Assembly: GCF_014650675.1 (NCBI RefSeq)
Contig: NZ_BMVK01000016.1
Location: 62,001-126,000 of the forward strand
Direction: 5' to 3'
From: Streptomyces anulatus
Lineage (GTDB): Bacteria; Actinomycetota; Actinomycetes; Streptomycetales; Streptomycetaceae
DNA: 64,000 nt
Each line of letters begins with the position of its first letter. The first letter of the stretch is position 1. The position numbers were made by a program, and so were the translations under genes. The notes under the pieces are model-generated. The model did not search any database. It had not been told where the DNA came from and saw only the letters and a list, made by a program, of their open reading frames with translations. This document shows positions 15,528 to 24,314 of this stretch, in pieces.

Positions 15528-17051
15528 TCAGTGGGCGACGACCGGAATCTTGAACTCCTCCTCGGCTCCCGCGTCGGACACGCCGTCCGTCCCACCGGAT
15601 CCCGTTCCCGGGCGGCCGGTGTTGATGAGGGCGATCGCGATGGCGGCGGCGGCGACGAGGATGCCGACAGCCCACCAGATCGCGGCGGCGAAACCGCTGA
15701 CCATGGCCTGGAGCTCCAGGAGCTGCGGGTCCGTGGCGCGGGCCGCGTGGTCGGCGACGTACGCGGTGGTGGCGCTCGCGGCGATGGTGTTCAGCAGGGC
15801 GGTGCCGATGGCGCCGCCGACCTGCTGCGAGGTGTTGACCATCGCGGAGGCCACTCCCGCGTCACGCGGCTCGATGCCGTGCGTGGCCAGGGACATCGCC
15901 GGCATGAACGCCGTACCCATGCCGAGGCCGAGCAGCAGCATGCCGGGCAGGATGACGGCCGCGTAGCTGGTGTTCAGGTCCAGCTGGGTCAGGAGCAGCA
16001 TGCCGACCGCGGCGACCAGGAAGCCGGGGCCCATCAGCAGGCGCGGCGGGACCCGGGTCATCAGGCGGGTGCCGATCTGGGTGGAACCGGTGATCATGCC
16101 CACGATCATGGGCATGAACGCGAAGCCGGTCTTGACCGGGGAGTAGCCCTTCACGACCTGGAGGTAGTAGGTCAGGAAGAGGAACAGCCCGAACATCGCG
16201 ATGATGGCGAGACCCAGCGAGAGGTAGACCCCGCCCCGGTTGCGCTCGGTGAGGACGCGCAGCGGCAGCAGCGGCGACTTCACGCGCGCCTCGGTCACGA
16301 CGAAGGCGAGCAGCAGCACGGCGGCGGCCACGAACATGGAGACGGTCGTCGCGTCCGACCAGCCGGCGGACTCGGCGCGGGTGAAGCCGTACACCAGGGC
16401 GACCAGGCCGAGCGTGGAGAGCACGACGCCGGGGATGTCCAGCGGTGCGCGGTTGCGGGTGCCGGACGGCTCACGGATGACGAAGTAGGCGCCCGCGGCG
16501 GCGACGATGGCGAACGGGATGTTGACGAAGAACGTCCAGCGCCAGTTCAGGTACTCGGTGAGGAAGCCGCCGAGGATCAGCCCGACGGCGCCACCGCCAC
16601 CGGCGATGGCCCCGTAGATGCCGAACGCCTTGGCGCGCTCCTTGGCGTCGGTGAACATCACGGCGAGCAGGGAGAGGGCGGCCGGGGCGAGCAGGGCGCC
16701 GAAGACACCCTGGAGGGCCCGGGAGCCGAACATCATCGCCTCGTTCTGGGCCGCACCGCCGAGCGCGGAGGCCAGCGCGAAGCCGATCAGACCGACCACG
16801 AAGGTGCGCTTGCGCCCCCAGAGGTCGGCGATCCGTCCGCCGAAGAGGAGGAGCCCGCCGAAGGCGAGGGCGTAGGCGGTGATGACCCACTGCTTGTTGC
16901 CGTCGGATATGCCGAGGTCGGTCTGGGCGGAGGGCAGCGCAATGTTCACGATGGTCGCGTCGAGGACGACCATCAACTGGGCGAGCGCGATGAAGGCCAG
17001 GGCTTTCCAGCGACTCGGATCGGGAAGGGCGGTGTCAGCCGTTTTTGACAT
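15528..17051 (-). CDS. MFS drug exporter, DHA2 (EmrB/QacA) family
   Basis: The 507-residue, 14-helix transporter has the motifs QLMVVLDATIVNIALPSAQ, GGRIADLWGRKRTF and RALQGVFGALLAPAALSLL. It is a second member of the family seen at 8261 but not a recent duplicate. ATG 17051 is preferred because AGGTGG lies 8 nt upstream; GTG 17063 lacks a site. It is transcribed in the same direction as the TetR gene upstream (gap of 286 nt), which is its likely regulator. Confidence 0.9.
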   Translation of the reverse strand: MSKTADTALPDPSRWKALAFIALAQLMVVLDATIVNIALPSAQTDLGISDGNKQWVITAYALAFGGLLLFGGRIADLWGRKRTFVVGLIGFALASALGGAAQNEAMMFGSRALQGVFGALLAPAALSLLAVMFTDAKERAKAFGIYGAIAGGGGAVGLILGGFLTEYLNWRWTFFVNIPFAIVAAAGAYFVIREPSGTRNRAPLDIPGVVLSTLGLVALVYGFTRAESAGWSDATTVSMFVAAAVLLLAFVVTEARVKSPLLPLRVLTERNRGGVYLSLGLAIIAMFGLFLFLTYYLQVVKGYSPVKTGFAFMPMIVGMITGSTQIGTRLMTRVPPRLLMGPGFLVAAVGMLLLTQLDLNTSYAAVILPGMLLLGLGMGTAFMPAMSLATHGIEPRDAGVASAMVNTSQQVGGAIGTALLNTIAASATTAYVADHAARATDPQLLELQAMVSGFAAAIWWAVGILVAAAAIAIALINTGRPGTGSGGTDGVSDAGAEEEFKIPVVAH

Positions 17052-17337
17052 GGGTGTAGCCACCTAAGGACGTGCGAGGACGCCGAGGCGTCGCGAAGTG
17101 GGCGCCGGAGTACGTGCTGGTGTACGCGCGACGGGAGGACGTGGGTTCGTGGGACGCGTCAGGACGCGCGGGGATGCGTAGGGGCCCGCGGTGGGACACG
17201 GCGGTCCCCGTACACGGGAAGGGCGTACGCGGGAGGGCGTTTCCCGGTGACGGACAGGCCTCGGGCGGCCGGCGGACGCCCGAGGGCGTTACCGGTGAGG
17301 GCCGGACAGGGCCGGAAGGTTCAGGTCGGCGCGGGGG

Positions 17338-18033
17338 TCAGGGGCGCCGCAGGTCCTCCAAGGTCGCCGCCGATCCGGGCAGTTCGGAGCGGGCCGGGGT
17401 CTCCAGTCCGTCCAGGAACAGCTGCAGATGACGGTGGGTGAACCGGTCGATGCCCTGGCAGGCGATGCCGGGGAGCGGCCGGGTGAGCTGGGAGAGGGCG
17501 ACGAGTACGTCACCGACGGCGATGTCGGTACGCAGCCGCCCCGCGGACATGGCGCGCGCCACGAGCCCTTCGACGGCCTCTTCGAGGCGTCGGCGCTCGG
17601 CGAGCAGTTCGGGGTGGTCCTTGTCGAAGACGCCGGAGAGCATCGGGCACAGGGCGCCGATCCGTTCGTCGGCGGCCGCGTGCACGAAGCGGCTGAGCGC
17701 GGCGAACGGGTCGGACTCCGTGGCGGCGGCCTCTTCGGCCCGGAGGGTGGTGCGGGAGGTGACCGCGAGGACGACCTCATGGGTGAGGGCGGCGCGGTCG
17801 GGGAAGTTCCGGTAGAGCGTGGCGTTGCCGACGCCCGCTCGCCGTGCGACGTCGTCCAGAGCCACGTCCGGCCCGAACTCGACGAACAGCTCGCGTGCGG
17901 CCGTGACGATCCGCTCACGGTTGCGCAGCGCGTCGGCCCGCGGGCGGGGCGTCCGGCACGGTCCCGCCGGTGCGGTGCTCCCGGCGGATGCCGATGCGGC
18001 ACCCTTCGCGGCGGTCTCGGCGACGGTCTCCAC
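17338..18033 (-). CDS. TetR family transcriptional regulator
   Basis: The 231-residue protein has an N-terminal HTH (RERIVTAARELFVEFGPDVALDDVARRAGVGNATLYRNFPDRAALTHEVV, about residues 40-88). The all-helical ligand-binding domain contains two cysteines in GALCPMLSG and IACQGI. GTG 18033 follows GGGGAGGAG. It lies directly upstream of the DHA2 exporter on the same strand, suggesting local control of efflux. Confidence 0.9.
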   Translation of the reverse strand: METVAETAAKGAASASAGSTAPAGPCRTPRPRADALRNRERIVTAARELFVEFGPDVALDDVARRAGVGNATLYRNFPDRAALTHEVVLAVTSRTTLRAEEAAATESDPFAALSRFVHAAADERIGALCPMLSGVFDKDHPELLAERRRLEEAVEGLVARAMSAGRLRTDIAVGDVLVALSQLTRPLPGIACQGIDRFTHRHLQLFLDGLETPARSELPGSAATLEDLRRP

Positions 18034-18154
18034 GACGCTCCTCCCCTTCCCTTTCCGTAACCGGTCGGCCCCCTTCAGTAACCGGGGACCGTTTCCCCGC
18101 TTAGTGGGGACACGTATGCAAACGGGGAGAGGATCCCCGCTTATTTCCCGCTTG

Positions 18155-18174
18155 AATGTGACCTGAGTCACATT
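18155..18174. promoter_or_regulatory. CRP-like palindrome upstream of the metalloprotease
   Basis: AATGTGAC-CTGA-GTCACATT is a perfect palindrome with 8-bp arms. It fits both TGTGA-N6-TCACA and the Streptomyces Crp form GTG-N6-GNCAC. It is about 147 nt before the protease start (18321) and about 120 nt before the TetR start (18033), and could serve either gene. Confidence 0.55.
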
Positions 18175-18320
18175 ACTCACGGAGGGAAATCCTCCCCGCT
18201 TCCGGAAGAAAACCCTCCGATCGGCGCACCCAGCGAGCGGCCCCGAACCACCCGGCACAGGCTGATCGCCAGAGCGCAGTCAGGGGTCGGCCGACTGCCG
18301 CGGAACCCGAAGGCGCCTCT

Positions 18321-19598
18321 ATGCAGCAACCCCGCCACCGGATACGCAGACACCGCCGCCCGATCGCCCTGGCCGGAGCGACCGCGCTGGTCATAGCGGC
18401 CATGGCCTCGGCCAGCACCACCCTTCCGACCGCCGGCCGTGCCTCGGCGGGCCCGGCGGCCACCAGCCAGGACTCCGCGCTCGCCCCGTGCCGGATCTCC
18501 GCCACCATGGGCGTGCAGATGTCCGAGGGGCTGCCGACGCCGCCCGGCTACGCCCGGTCGACCGGCGAGATCAAAGCGCTCAACCTGATGATCGACTTCC
18601 CGGACGCGGAGGGAACGGAACCCGCTGCGGACCGGTACGCGGAGTTCTTCCCGCAGACCTCCGAGTGGTTCAGGGCCAGCTCCTACGGCCGGCTCGTCTA
18701 CCGGCCCGAGGCCCCCGTCAAGGACTGGCTGCGGATGCCGATGCCCTTCACGGAGTACGGGATAGAGCGCGGCTCACCCTTCGAGCCGGGCTACCGCCAA
18801 CTGGTGAAGGACATCGTCGCGGCCGCCGACCCCCGGGTCGACTTCTCCGCGTACGACCTGGTCAACGTGCTGGTCAGCCCGAACGCCGGCCCCTCCGCGC
18901 TGGACACCGTGCTCTCGGTGACCTTCTCCGGCAACGACGAGGCCCCGACGGCGGACGGTGTCCCGCTCTCCAACACGTCGTTCGTCTACAGCCGCCAGGA
19001 CGACGGATCGGGGTCGTACGCCGAGACCGGCTACCGCGTCCTGCCGCACGAGAACGGCCATGTCTTCGGACTGCCCGACCTCTACACGATGGAGGGCGGC
19101 GGCTCGGTCGGGCACTGGGACATCATGTCCGAGGACTGGGGCGCCAACAACGACTTCCTGGCCTGGCACAAGTGGAAGCTCGGCTGGCTCGACAACGAGC
19201 AGATCAGCTGCGCCTCGGGGCCCGGTGTCAGCGAGCACACGCTCGGCCCGCTGGCCACCGAGGGCGGCACCAAGCTCGCCTTCGTCCCGCTGAGCGCCCA
19301 GTCCGGCTACGCCGTGGAGGTCCGTACGGCGGCGGGCAACGACGAGGCGGTCTGCCGGCCGGGCGTGCTGATCTACAAGGTCAGCTCCGACGTGGACACC
19401 GGCCAGGGCCCGGTCTCCGTCGCCGACGCCACCGAGGACAGCGGCGGCTGCACCCGGCGCCCCAACGTGCACGCGGAGCTGTCCGACGCCACGTTCCGCC
19501 CCGGCCAGACCTTCACCGACCGGGCCAACGGCGTACGGATATCCGTGCTGGACGAGGACGACGACGGCAACTACCGCGTGCGGGTCACCCGCCCGTGA
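18321..19598 (+). CDS. secreted M6-like zinc metalloprotease
   Basis: The 425-residue protein starts with a twin-arginine-rich signal region (HRIRRHRRPIALAGATALVIAAMASAS) and probable cleavage near residue 40. The zinc site is HENGHVFGLPDLY, the HExxHxxGxxD-type signature of the immune-inhibitor-A (M6) group, followed by WDIMSEDWGANNDFLAWHKWKLGWL. It should act outside the cell on proteins. A C-terminal beta-rich domain follows. Its 3' end overlaps the converging acyl-CoA ligase gene by 14 nt. Confidence 0.87.
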   Translation: MQQPRHRIRRHRRPIALAGATALVIAAMASASTTLPTAGRASAGPAATSQDSALAPCRISATMGVQMSEGLPTPPGYARSTGEIKALNLMIDFPDAEGTEPAADRYAEFFPQTSEWFRASSYGRLVYRPEAPVKDWLRMPMPFTEYGIERGSPFEPGYRQLVKDIVAAADPRVDFSAYDLVNVLVSPNAGPSALDTVLSVTFSGNDEAPTADGVPLSNTSFVYSRQDDGSGSYAETGYRVLPHENGHVFGLPDLYTMEGGGSVGHWDIMSEDWGANNDFLAWHKWKLGWLDNEQISCASGPGVSEHTLGPLATEGGTKLAFVPLSAQSGYAVEVRTAAGNDEAVCRPGVLIYKVSSDVDTGQGPVSVADATEDSGGCTRRPNVHAELSDATFRPGQTFTDRANGVRISVLDEDDDGNYRVRVTRP

Positions 19599-21366
19599 GC
19601 GGCTCGTCGCCCGGACCGCACGCCGGGGCGCCCTCCACGACGGCCCGGAGCCGGTTCTTGAGGAGCTTCCCCGTGGCATTGCGCGGTAGCGGCCCGTCGG
19701 TGAACAGCACCCGGGCGGGCACCTTGAAGGCGGCCAGCTTCCCGCCGACATGCTCGCGCAGGGCCCCGGCGGTGACCCCGGCCCCGGGGCGCGGCCGGAC
19801 GACGGCCGCCACTTCCTCCCCCAGCACCGGGTGCGGGATGCCGAGGACGGCGGCGTCGGCCACGTCGGGGTGGTCGTGCAGGACGCCCTCGACCTCGACG
19901 CAGTACACGTTCTCGCCGCCCCGGATCACCACGTCCTTGATCCGGTCGACGATGGAGACCCGCCCCTCGCGGCGCACGGCGAGGTCCCCCGTACGGAACC
20001 AGCCGCCGTTGCCGAAGGCCTCCTCGGTCGCCGCCGTGTCCCGCCAGTAGCCGCGGAACAGCGACTGGCCGCGCAGCCACAGCTCCCCCGCCTCCCCGTC
20101 GGGCAGCTCCTCCCCCGACGGCCCGGCGACCCTCACCTCCGTGACCGGGGTGGGCCGTCCCGCGCCGCCCGGCTCCGCCCGGTACTCGTCCCCGAAGTGT
20201 GCGAGGACCCCGCCGCTGGTCTCGGTGAGGCCGTAGCCGTTGCGGGGCTCGACGCGTTCGCCGTACCGGGCGGTGAGGCGGGCGACCAGGGCGGGCGGGG
20301 CGGGGGCTCCCCCGGTGCTGAACAGCGTGAGCCCCTCAAGCCCGTCCCCGGCCCGCTCAGCGGCCTCCAGCAGTTGGAGCCCGGTGGTGGGCACCCCGGC
20401 GAAGTGCGTGACGCGGTGCGCCCGGATCAGCCGCAGCGCCTCGTCCGCGTCCCACTTGTGCATCAGGACGAGCGTGCCGCCGGCCGCCATCGCGCCGTAG
20501 AAGCCGGTGAACGCGGCGACGTGGAAGAACGGGAACGTCATCAGGGAGACGGGGGCGGGCCCCTGCCCCGGGATGACGCCGCGCGCCAGCGCGGAGGCCG
20601 CCGCGTGGTAGCGGGGGTTGAGCGCGGCCCCGGCCTGCGCGAGATGCGTGGCCACCGCGCCCTTGGGGCGGCCGGTGGTGCCGGACGTGTAGAGGATCGT
20701 GGCGTCGTCCTCGGGCCGGGGCTCCACGTCGGGCGGCGCGGCCAGCGGGTCGGGCGCGGGGAAATCCTCGTACCGCTCGACGCGCAGCCCGTCCCCGTCC
20801 CCCTCGCCGTCGCGCTCCCCGTGGAAGAGGACGACGCGCGTCCCGGTCCGCCGGGCCCAGCCGGCGACCCGCCCCAGCCGCTCGCCGTCCACGAGGAGCA
20901 CCCCGGGCTCGCAGTCCTCCAGGGCGTGGAGGAACTCGTCCTCGGCCCACCAGGCGTTGAGCGGTACGGCGACGAGACCGGCCAACTGGGCGGCCCAGAA
21001 GGCGATCTGCCACTCGGGATGGTTCCGCATCGCGATCACCGCCCGGTCGCCGGAGCGCAGCCCGTACCGTTCCCGCAGGCGTACGGCGAGGGCGGAGGCG
21101 GCGGCGAAGAACTCCGCGTAGGAGTACCGCTGTTCGCCGGCGATGAGGAACGGCGTGTCCCGGTAGGCCCAGGTGGTCTCCACGAACTCCCGGAGCGTAC
21201 GGGGCCCGTCGGCGTACTCCGGCGTCCCCTGCTCGCCGATGACCACGGCGAAGGGCGCGCCGGGCGCGGTGAGGGAGGCCGCGATGCGCGCGGCGCGCCG
21301 GGCGCGTTCCGCAGGGGCCCCGGCGTCTTCGGGGGCCGGGGACGGGGACGGGTGGGTGTGCGGCAC
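19585..21366 (-). CDS. AMP-dependent acyl-CoA synthetase/ligase
   Basis: The 593-residue adenylate-forming enzyme has all the usual core motifs: TILYTSGTTGRPKGAVATH (P-loop, A3), NGYGLTETSGGVLAHFGDE (A5), ELWLRGQSLFRGYW, GWFRTGDLAV (A7), VDRIKDVVIRGGENVYCVEVE (A8) and the catalytic lysine in LPRNATGKLLKNRLR (A10). It should activate a fatty or aromatic acid to the acyl-CoA; the substrate is unknown. The GTG start has GAGAGG 8 nt upstream. It is monocistronic and converges on the metalloprotease gene. Confidence 0.92.
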   Translation of the reverse strand: MPHTHPSPSPAPEDAGAPAERARRAARIAASLTAPGAPFAVVIGEQGTPEYADGPRTLREFVETTWAYRDTPFLIAGEQRYSYAEFFAAASALAVRLRERYGLRSGDRAVIAMRNHPEWQIAFWAAQLAGLVAVPLNAWWAEDEFLHALEDCEPGVLLVDGERLGRVAGWARRTGTRVVLFHGERDGEGDGDGLRVERYEDFPAPDPLAAPPDVEPRPEDDATILYTSGTTGRPKGAVATHLAQAGAALNPRYHAAASALARGVIPGQGPAPVSLMTFPFFHVAAFTGFYGAMAAGGTLVLMHKWDADEALRLIRAHRVTHFAGVPTTGLQLLEAAERAGDGLEGLTLFSTGGAPAPPALVARLTARYGERVEPRNGYGLTETSGGVLAHFGDEYRAEPGGAGRPTPVTEVRVAGPSGEELPDGEAGELWLRGQSLFRGYWRDTAATEEAFGNGGWFRTGDLAVRREGRVSIVDRIKDVVIRGGENVYCVEVEGVLHDHPDVADAAVLGIPHPVLGEEVAAVVRPRPGAGVTAGALREHVGGKLAAFKVPARVLFTDGPLPRNATGKLLKNRLRAVVEGAPACGPGDEPLTGG

Positions 21367-21408
21367 GGACGGCCCCTCTCGCGCTGACGCTGGCTGCTAT
21401 GCGAGACG

Positions 21409-22593
21409 CTATGCGGACGGGGGCGCATCGCCAAGGCCGGCCGGGCGCTGCTTGACGGCGTCGACCACGGCCCGGTCCGTCACCGCGGTACGGCCCCGGA
21501 CCGTGCCCGCCTCGATGCCCTCCGCATCACGCGTCTGCACGGTGCGCTCCCCCAGATACGTGTACGTCTCGCGGTCGAAGATCCACTCGGTGCGCGCGCC
21601 GTCCGCCTCGTCGGTACGGGCGATGGCGACCCCGTGCCGCCCGGCCGCGTCGACGGAGTCGTCGACGAGGACCACGCCGGGGATCCGGGCCGCGGCACGG
21701 TAGAGGCCGGCAGCCAGCTTCGGCGGGACCACCTGCTCCCTCAGCAGGTCGCCGATGGTGCTGAAGGCCTGCTGGTCGGGGCCGTTGCCCCTGCCCCCGG
21801 TCTCGTCGTAGATCTTCTTCAACAGGAGACCCGGATCGGTGGGCAAGGTCCTCAGGTAGTCGTAGCTGGGCGAGTTGAGCGTGCGGCCCCCTCCCTCGGG
21901 GTCGTCCAGCGTGATGCCGTCGCGGTCGACGGCCTCCTTGTAGGGCTCCATCAGCCAGCCTTTGTCGCCGTCGGGCGACATCCAGACCTCGCGGGGATGA
22001 ATCTCGTCGACATAGCTCCTGTTCTTCCCGTCGGCGCCCTCCCAGGAGACCAGCCAGGAGACCTCGCTCCGGACGTACAGGAACTGCCCCGGGCCCGGCT
22101 CGGGCAGCTCCGCCCTCGCCGCCGCCCCGGAGATGTCGGCCACCGCGCCCGCCAGCCCCGCGGTGCTGCCCCGGACCACCTGGACGACCGGGGCGGGAAC
22201 GGCCCCGGCGGGCGGGGCGACCGCACGGCCGGAGCCGCCGGAGCTCCCCGCGAGTCCGGCGACCCCGGCGGCGGCCAGGACCAGGGCGGCGGCAACGCCG
22301 ACCAGGACCGGGCGACGGCCGGGGCGACGGGCCGGCCGGGGAGCGCGGTTCCGCGCGGGCGCACCGACGGGCGGGGCGCCGGTCGAGGCCCCGGGTGAGG
22401 TGTCGGACGCGGTGTGGGGGGAGGCGTCGGGCGCGGTGTCGGACGTCAGGTTCCGGATCTCGGTCATCAGGTGCTCCTCAAGGCCGTTCAGGCGGTCGGA
22501 GGAGAGTTCCGGATCACCGGGTGCGGGCAGCAGCCGGGCCAGTTCCGCGTGGTCGAGCGGCTCTTCGCGCCGCCGCCGGGGGGTGCGGATCAT
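21409..22593 (-). CDS. CU044_5270-family membrane protein, partner of the ECF sigma factor
   Basis: The 394-residue protein has a short cytosolic N terminus (DHAELARLLPAPGDPELSSDRLNGLEEHLM), a Pro/Ala-rich linker, one membrane helix (PVLVGVAAALVLAAAGVAGLAG) and a large extracytoplasmic domain. Such CU044_5270-type proteins typically sit beside sigma factors. The ATG overlaps the sigma gene's TGA as ATGA and also has its own GAGGAGAG. It could be the anti-sigma or signal-sensing partner, but no zinc-binding ZAS motif is present. Confidence 0.8.
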   Translation of the reverse strand: MIRTPRRRREEPLDHAELARLLPAPGDPELSSDRLNGLEEHLMTEIRNLTSDTAPDASPHTASDTSPGASTGAPPVGAPARNRAPRPARRPGRRPVLVGVAAALVLAAAGVAGLAGSSGGSGRAVAPPAGAVPAPVVQVVRGSTAGLAGAVADISGAAARAELPEPGPGQFLYVRSEVSWLVSWEGADGKNRSYVDEIHPREVWMSPDGDKGWLMEPYKEAVDRDGITLDDPEGGGRTLNSPSYDYLRTLPTDPGLLLKKIYDETGGRGNGPDQQAFSTIGDLLREQVVPPKLAAGLYRAAARIPGVVLVDDSVDAAGRHGVAIARTDEADGARTEWIFDRETYTYLGERTVQTRDAEGIEAGTVRGRTAVTDRAVVDAVKQRPAGLGDAPPSA

Positions 22594-23216
22594 CGGGTTC
22601 TCTCCTCGTTCGACCGGGCCGCTGCGGTGCGGCCACCCTGTACTTGTCCGCCGGACCCGCCGGGTTCCGTCCCGCCGCCCCGCCGCCGCAACTCGCTGTC
22701 GGTGAGCTTGCGGAGCCGGGCCCGCGCTCGGGACAGCCGGGACCGCACGGTGCCGACCGGTACGCCGAGCGCCTCGGCTGCCTCGGCGTAACCGAGACCG
22801 GACCACACGCAGAGCGCGAACACCTCCCGCTCGGCACGTCTCAGCTGCCCCAACGCCCTTTTGGCGGCCGCGAGTTCGCCGGAGTCGGTGATCCGCCCGA
22901 CGAGTTCGTCGGCGAAGTCGGGCAGAACGTCCCGCAACGGCACCCTGGCCAGCGCCCGTTCATGGCGGCGGGCCGCGCGCCCCGTGTTGCGCAGCACGTT
23001 GACGGCGATGCCCATCAGCCAGGGCCTCGGGCTCTCCCCCTCGTCCCGCAGCTTTCCGCGCAGCCGCCACGCCTCCAGAAACGTCAGCGACACGACGTCC
23101 TCGGCCGCGCCCCAGTCCCCGGTGGTCCGGACGGCGTGCCGGAAGACGAGCTGGGCATGATCGCGGAACAGCTCCCGGAAGGCATCCGGATCCCCCGCGC
23201 GGATGCGCGCGTGCAT
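22590..23216 (-). CDS. ECF (sigma-70 family) sigma factor
   Basis: The 208-residue protein has sigma region 2 (AFRELFRDHAQLVFRHAVRTTGDWGAAEDVVSLTFLEAWRLRG) and region 4 (LGQLRRAEREVFALCVWSGLGYAEAAEALGVPVGTVRSRLSRARARLRK). It should direct transcription of its own operon and a small regulon. ATG 23216 has GGGAG 11 nt upstream; GTG 23228 is an alternative. The Arg/Gly/Ser-rich tail after region 4 is dispensable-looking. It is translationally coupled to the membrane protein downstream. Confidence 0.88.
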   Translation of the reverse strand: MHARIRAGDPDAFRELFRDHAQLVFRHAVRTTGDWGAAEDVVSLTFLEAWRLRGKLRDEGESPRPWLMGIAVNVLRNTGRAARRHERALARVPLRDVLPDFADELVGRITDSGELAAAKRALGQLRRAEREVFALCVWSGLGYAEAAEALGVPVGTVRSRLSRARARLRKLTDSELRRRGGGTEPGGSGGQVQGGRTAAARSNEERTR

Positions 23217-23262
23217 CGAGTAGTTCACTCCCTGACTTGTCCGCCCGCCCCGACAGGTTCCG

Positions 23263-23276
23263 GTGACGCGCATCAC
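23263..23276. promoter_or_regulatory. GTGA-N6-TCAC palindrome upstream of the ECF sigma gene
   Basis: GTGACGCGCATCAC is a perfect inverted repeat of 4-bp arms and also fits GTG-N6-GNCAC in reverse. It lies about 50 nt before the sigma start. Such a short motif is expected by chance several times in this window, so confidence is low. Confidence 0.25.
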
Positions 23277-23424
23277 AACGCGCCCGCCCGGGGCATAGCG
23301 GCGGAGCCCCGAAAGCCGCAGGCCCGCCGGGTGGGCGGTCGACAAACCCGAGGAACGGCGCTCACCCCACCCGCTACACTGTCGGCGGTGGCCCGGTCTC
23401 ACGACGGGGCTCCAACACATCCCC

Positions 23425-23497
23425 GCCTCCGTAGCTCAGGGGATAGAGCACAGCTCTCCTAAAGCTGGTGTCGCAGGTTCGAATCCTGCCGGGGGCA
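23425..23497 (+). tRNA. tRNA-Arg (anticodon CCU)
   Basis: The 73-nt gene folds as a complete cloverleaf. The acceptor GCCTCCG pairs with CGGGGGC, the D stem is GCTC/GAGC, and the anticodon stem CAGCT/AGCTG has loop CTCCTAA with anticodon CCT (reads AGG). The T arm is GCAGG-TTCGAAT-CCTGC and the discriminator is A. CCA is not encoded. It marks the left edge of the accessory segment to 31.2 kb. Confidence 0.96.
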
Positions 23498-23516
23498 CAG
23501 TGAAACGCCTGGCCGA

Positions 23517-23550
23517 AGGCCCTTCCGTTCGTCCGGACGGGAGGGCTTTT
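23517..23550 (+). terminator. terminator of the tRNA-Arg gene
   Basis: AGGCCCTTCCGT pairs with ACGGGAGGGCT (one wobble position) and is followed by TTTT. It begins 20 nt past the tRNA. Confidence 0.8.
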
Positions 23551-23693
23551 CCGCTCGCGGCACACACGCCTCCTCAAGCCGAGGGCAAGCTGAGCGAGAG
23601 GCCGTAGAAGCCGAGCCTGCCCGGTACCGGCGCGAGAGCCGGTCGACCCGCTGACGCGCGCCGGGCCGAAGCGGGCGTAGCGGTGAAGGGTCA

Positions 23694-24227
23694 TTAGCGT
23701 TCCGCATAGCGAAGGAACTGCCACCCCAGTACGGCCAGGGCGAACGCCTGCGCGAGGGAGACGATCAAGAGCAAAGGTCCGACGGCGGGAGAGCACCAGA
23801 ACGCGGCCATACAGATCACCGGCAAGGCCACGTACGTGAACAGATCCACCGCGGCCTGCAGTCGCTTGCGCGTCGCGCGGTTCGCGTCGTTGCGGTGGTA
23901 GGTCTCCCAGCCGAAAACCGCTCTGGGGGTGCCTGCAAGCTCGGCCATCCGCGGTCCCAGATGGTCGCGGATGTAGCAGCCGACCGCTGAGATCTTCTCG
24001 TCGTTGACCAGATAGGTCCACCCCAGGACCAGACAGATCACGGGGATGGTGAGAAGCAGTTGAGCCTGCCGGCTCTGAACACTGATCGCCAGGATCGTGG
24101 TGGACCCGGCGAGGGTGAAGTAGAGCAGGTTGTCACGGAACCCTATTCGGGTCTTCTGCTCCTCCTTTATGCGGTCATACTCGGCCAGCAGCAGTCTGCT
24201 CTCGGTGATGTCTTCTGTGGCGGCCAC
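23694..24227 (-). CDS. small four-helix membrane protein, last gene of the nucleosidase/amyloid-motif operon
   Basis: The 177-residue protein has an N-terminal charged helix (LLLAEYDRIKEEQKTRIGFRDNL), two hydrophobic helices (about 34-72), a soluble stretch (about 73-124) and two more (about 127-170). The GTG start has GAGGAA 5 nt upstream. It lies 87 nt after the large membrane protein. Small membrane proteins of this kind often accompany NLR/STAND or nucleotide-signalling defence genes; a pore or immunity role is only inference. Confidence 0.75.
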   Translation of the reverse strand: MAATEDITESRLLLAEYDRIKEEQKTRIGFRDNLLYFTLAGSTTILAISVQSRQAQLLLTIPVICLVLGWTYLVNDEKISAVGCYIRDHLGPRMAELAGTPRAVFGWETYHRNDANRATRKRLQAAVDLFTYVALPVICMAAFWCSPAVGPLLLIVSLAQAFALAVLGWQFLRYAER

Positions 24228-24314
24228 GGCTATTCCTCAGCTCGGGTACCCGGGTTGGCTGATGAGCGGGCGGACAGAGGCTCCGCCCCCTGCCCGCCCG
24301 AAGGCACGGAGGAC

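Noticed and set aside
23263..23276. confident Crp site upstream of the ECF sigma gene
   Set aside because: The GTG-N6-GNCAC match is short and expected by chance several times in a G+C-rich window, so it is listed only at low confidence.
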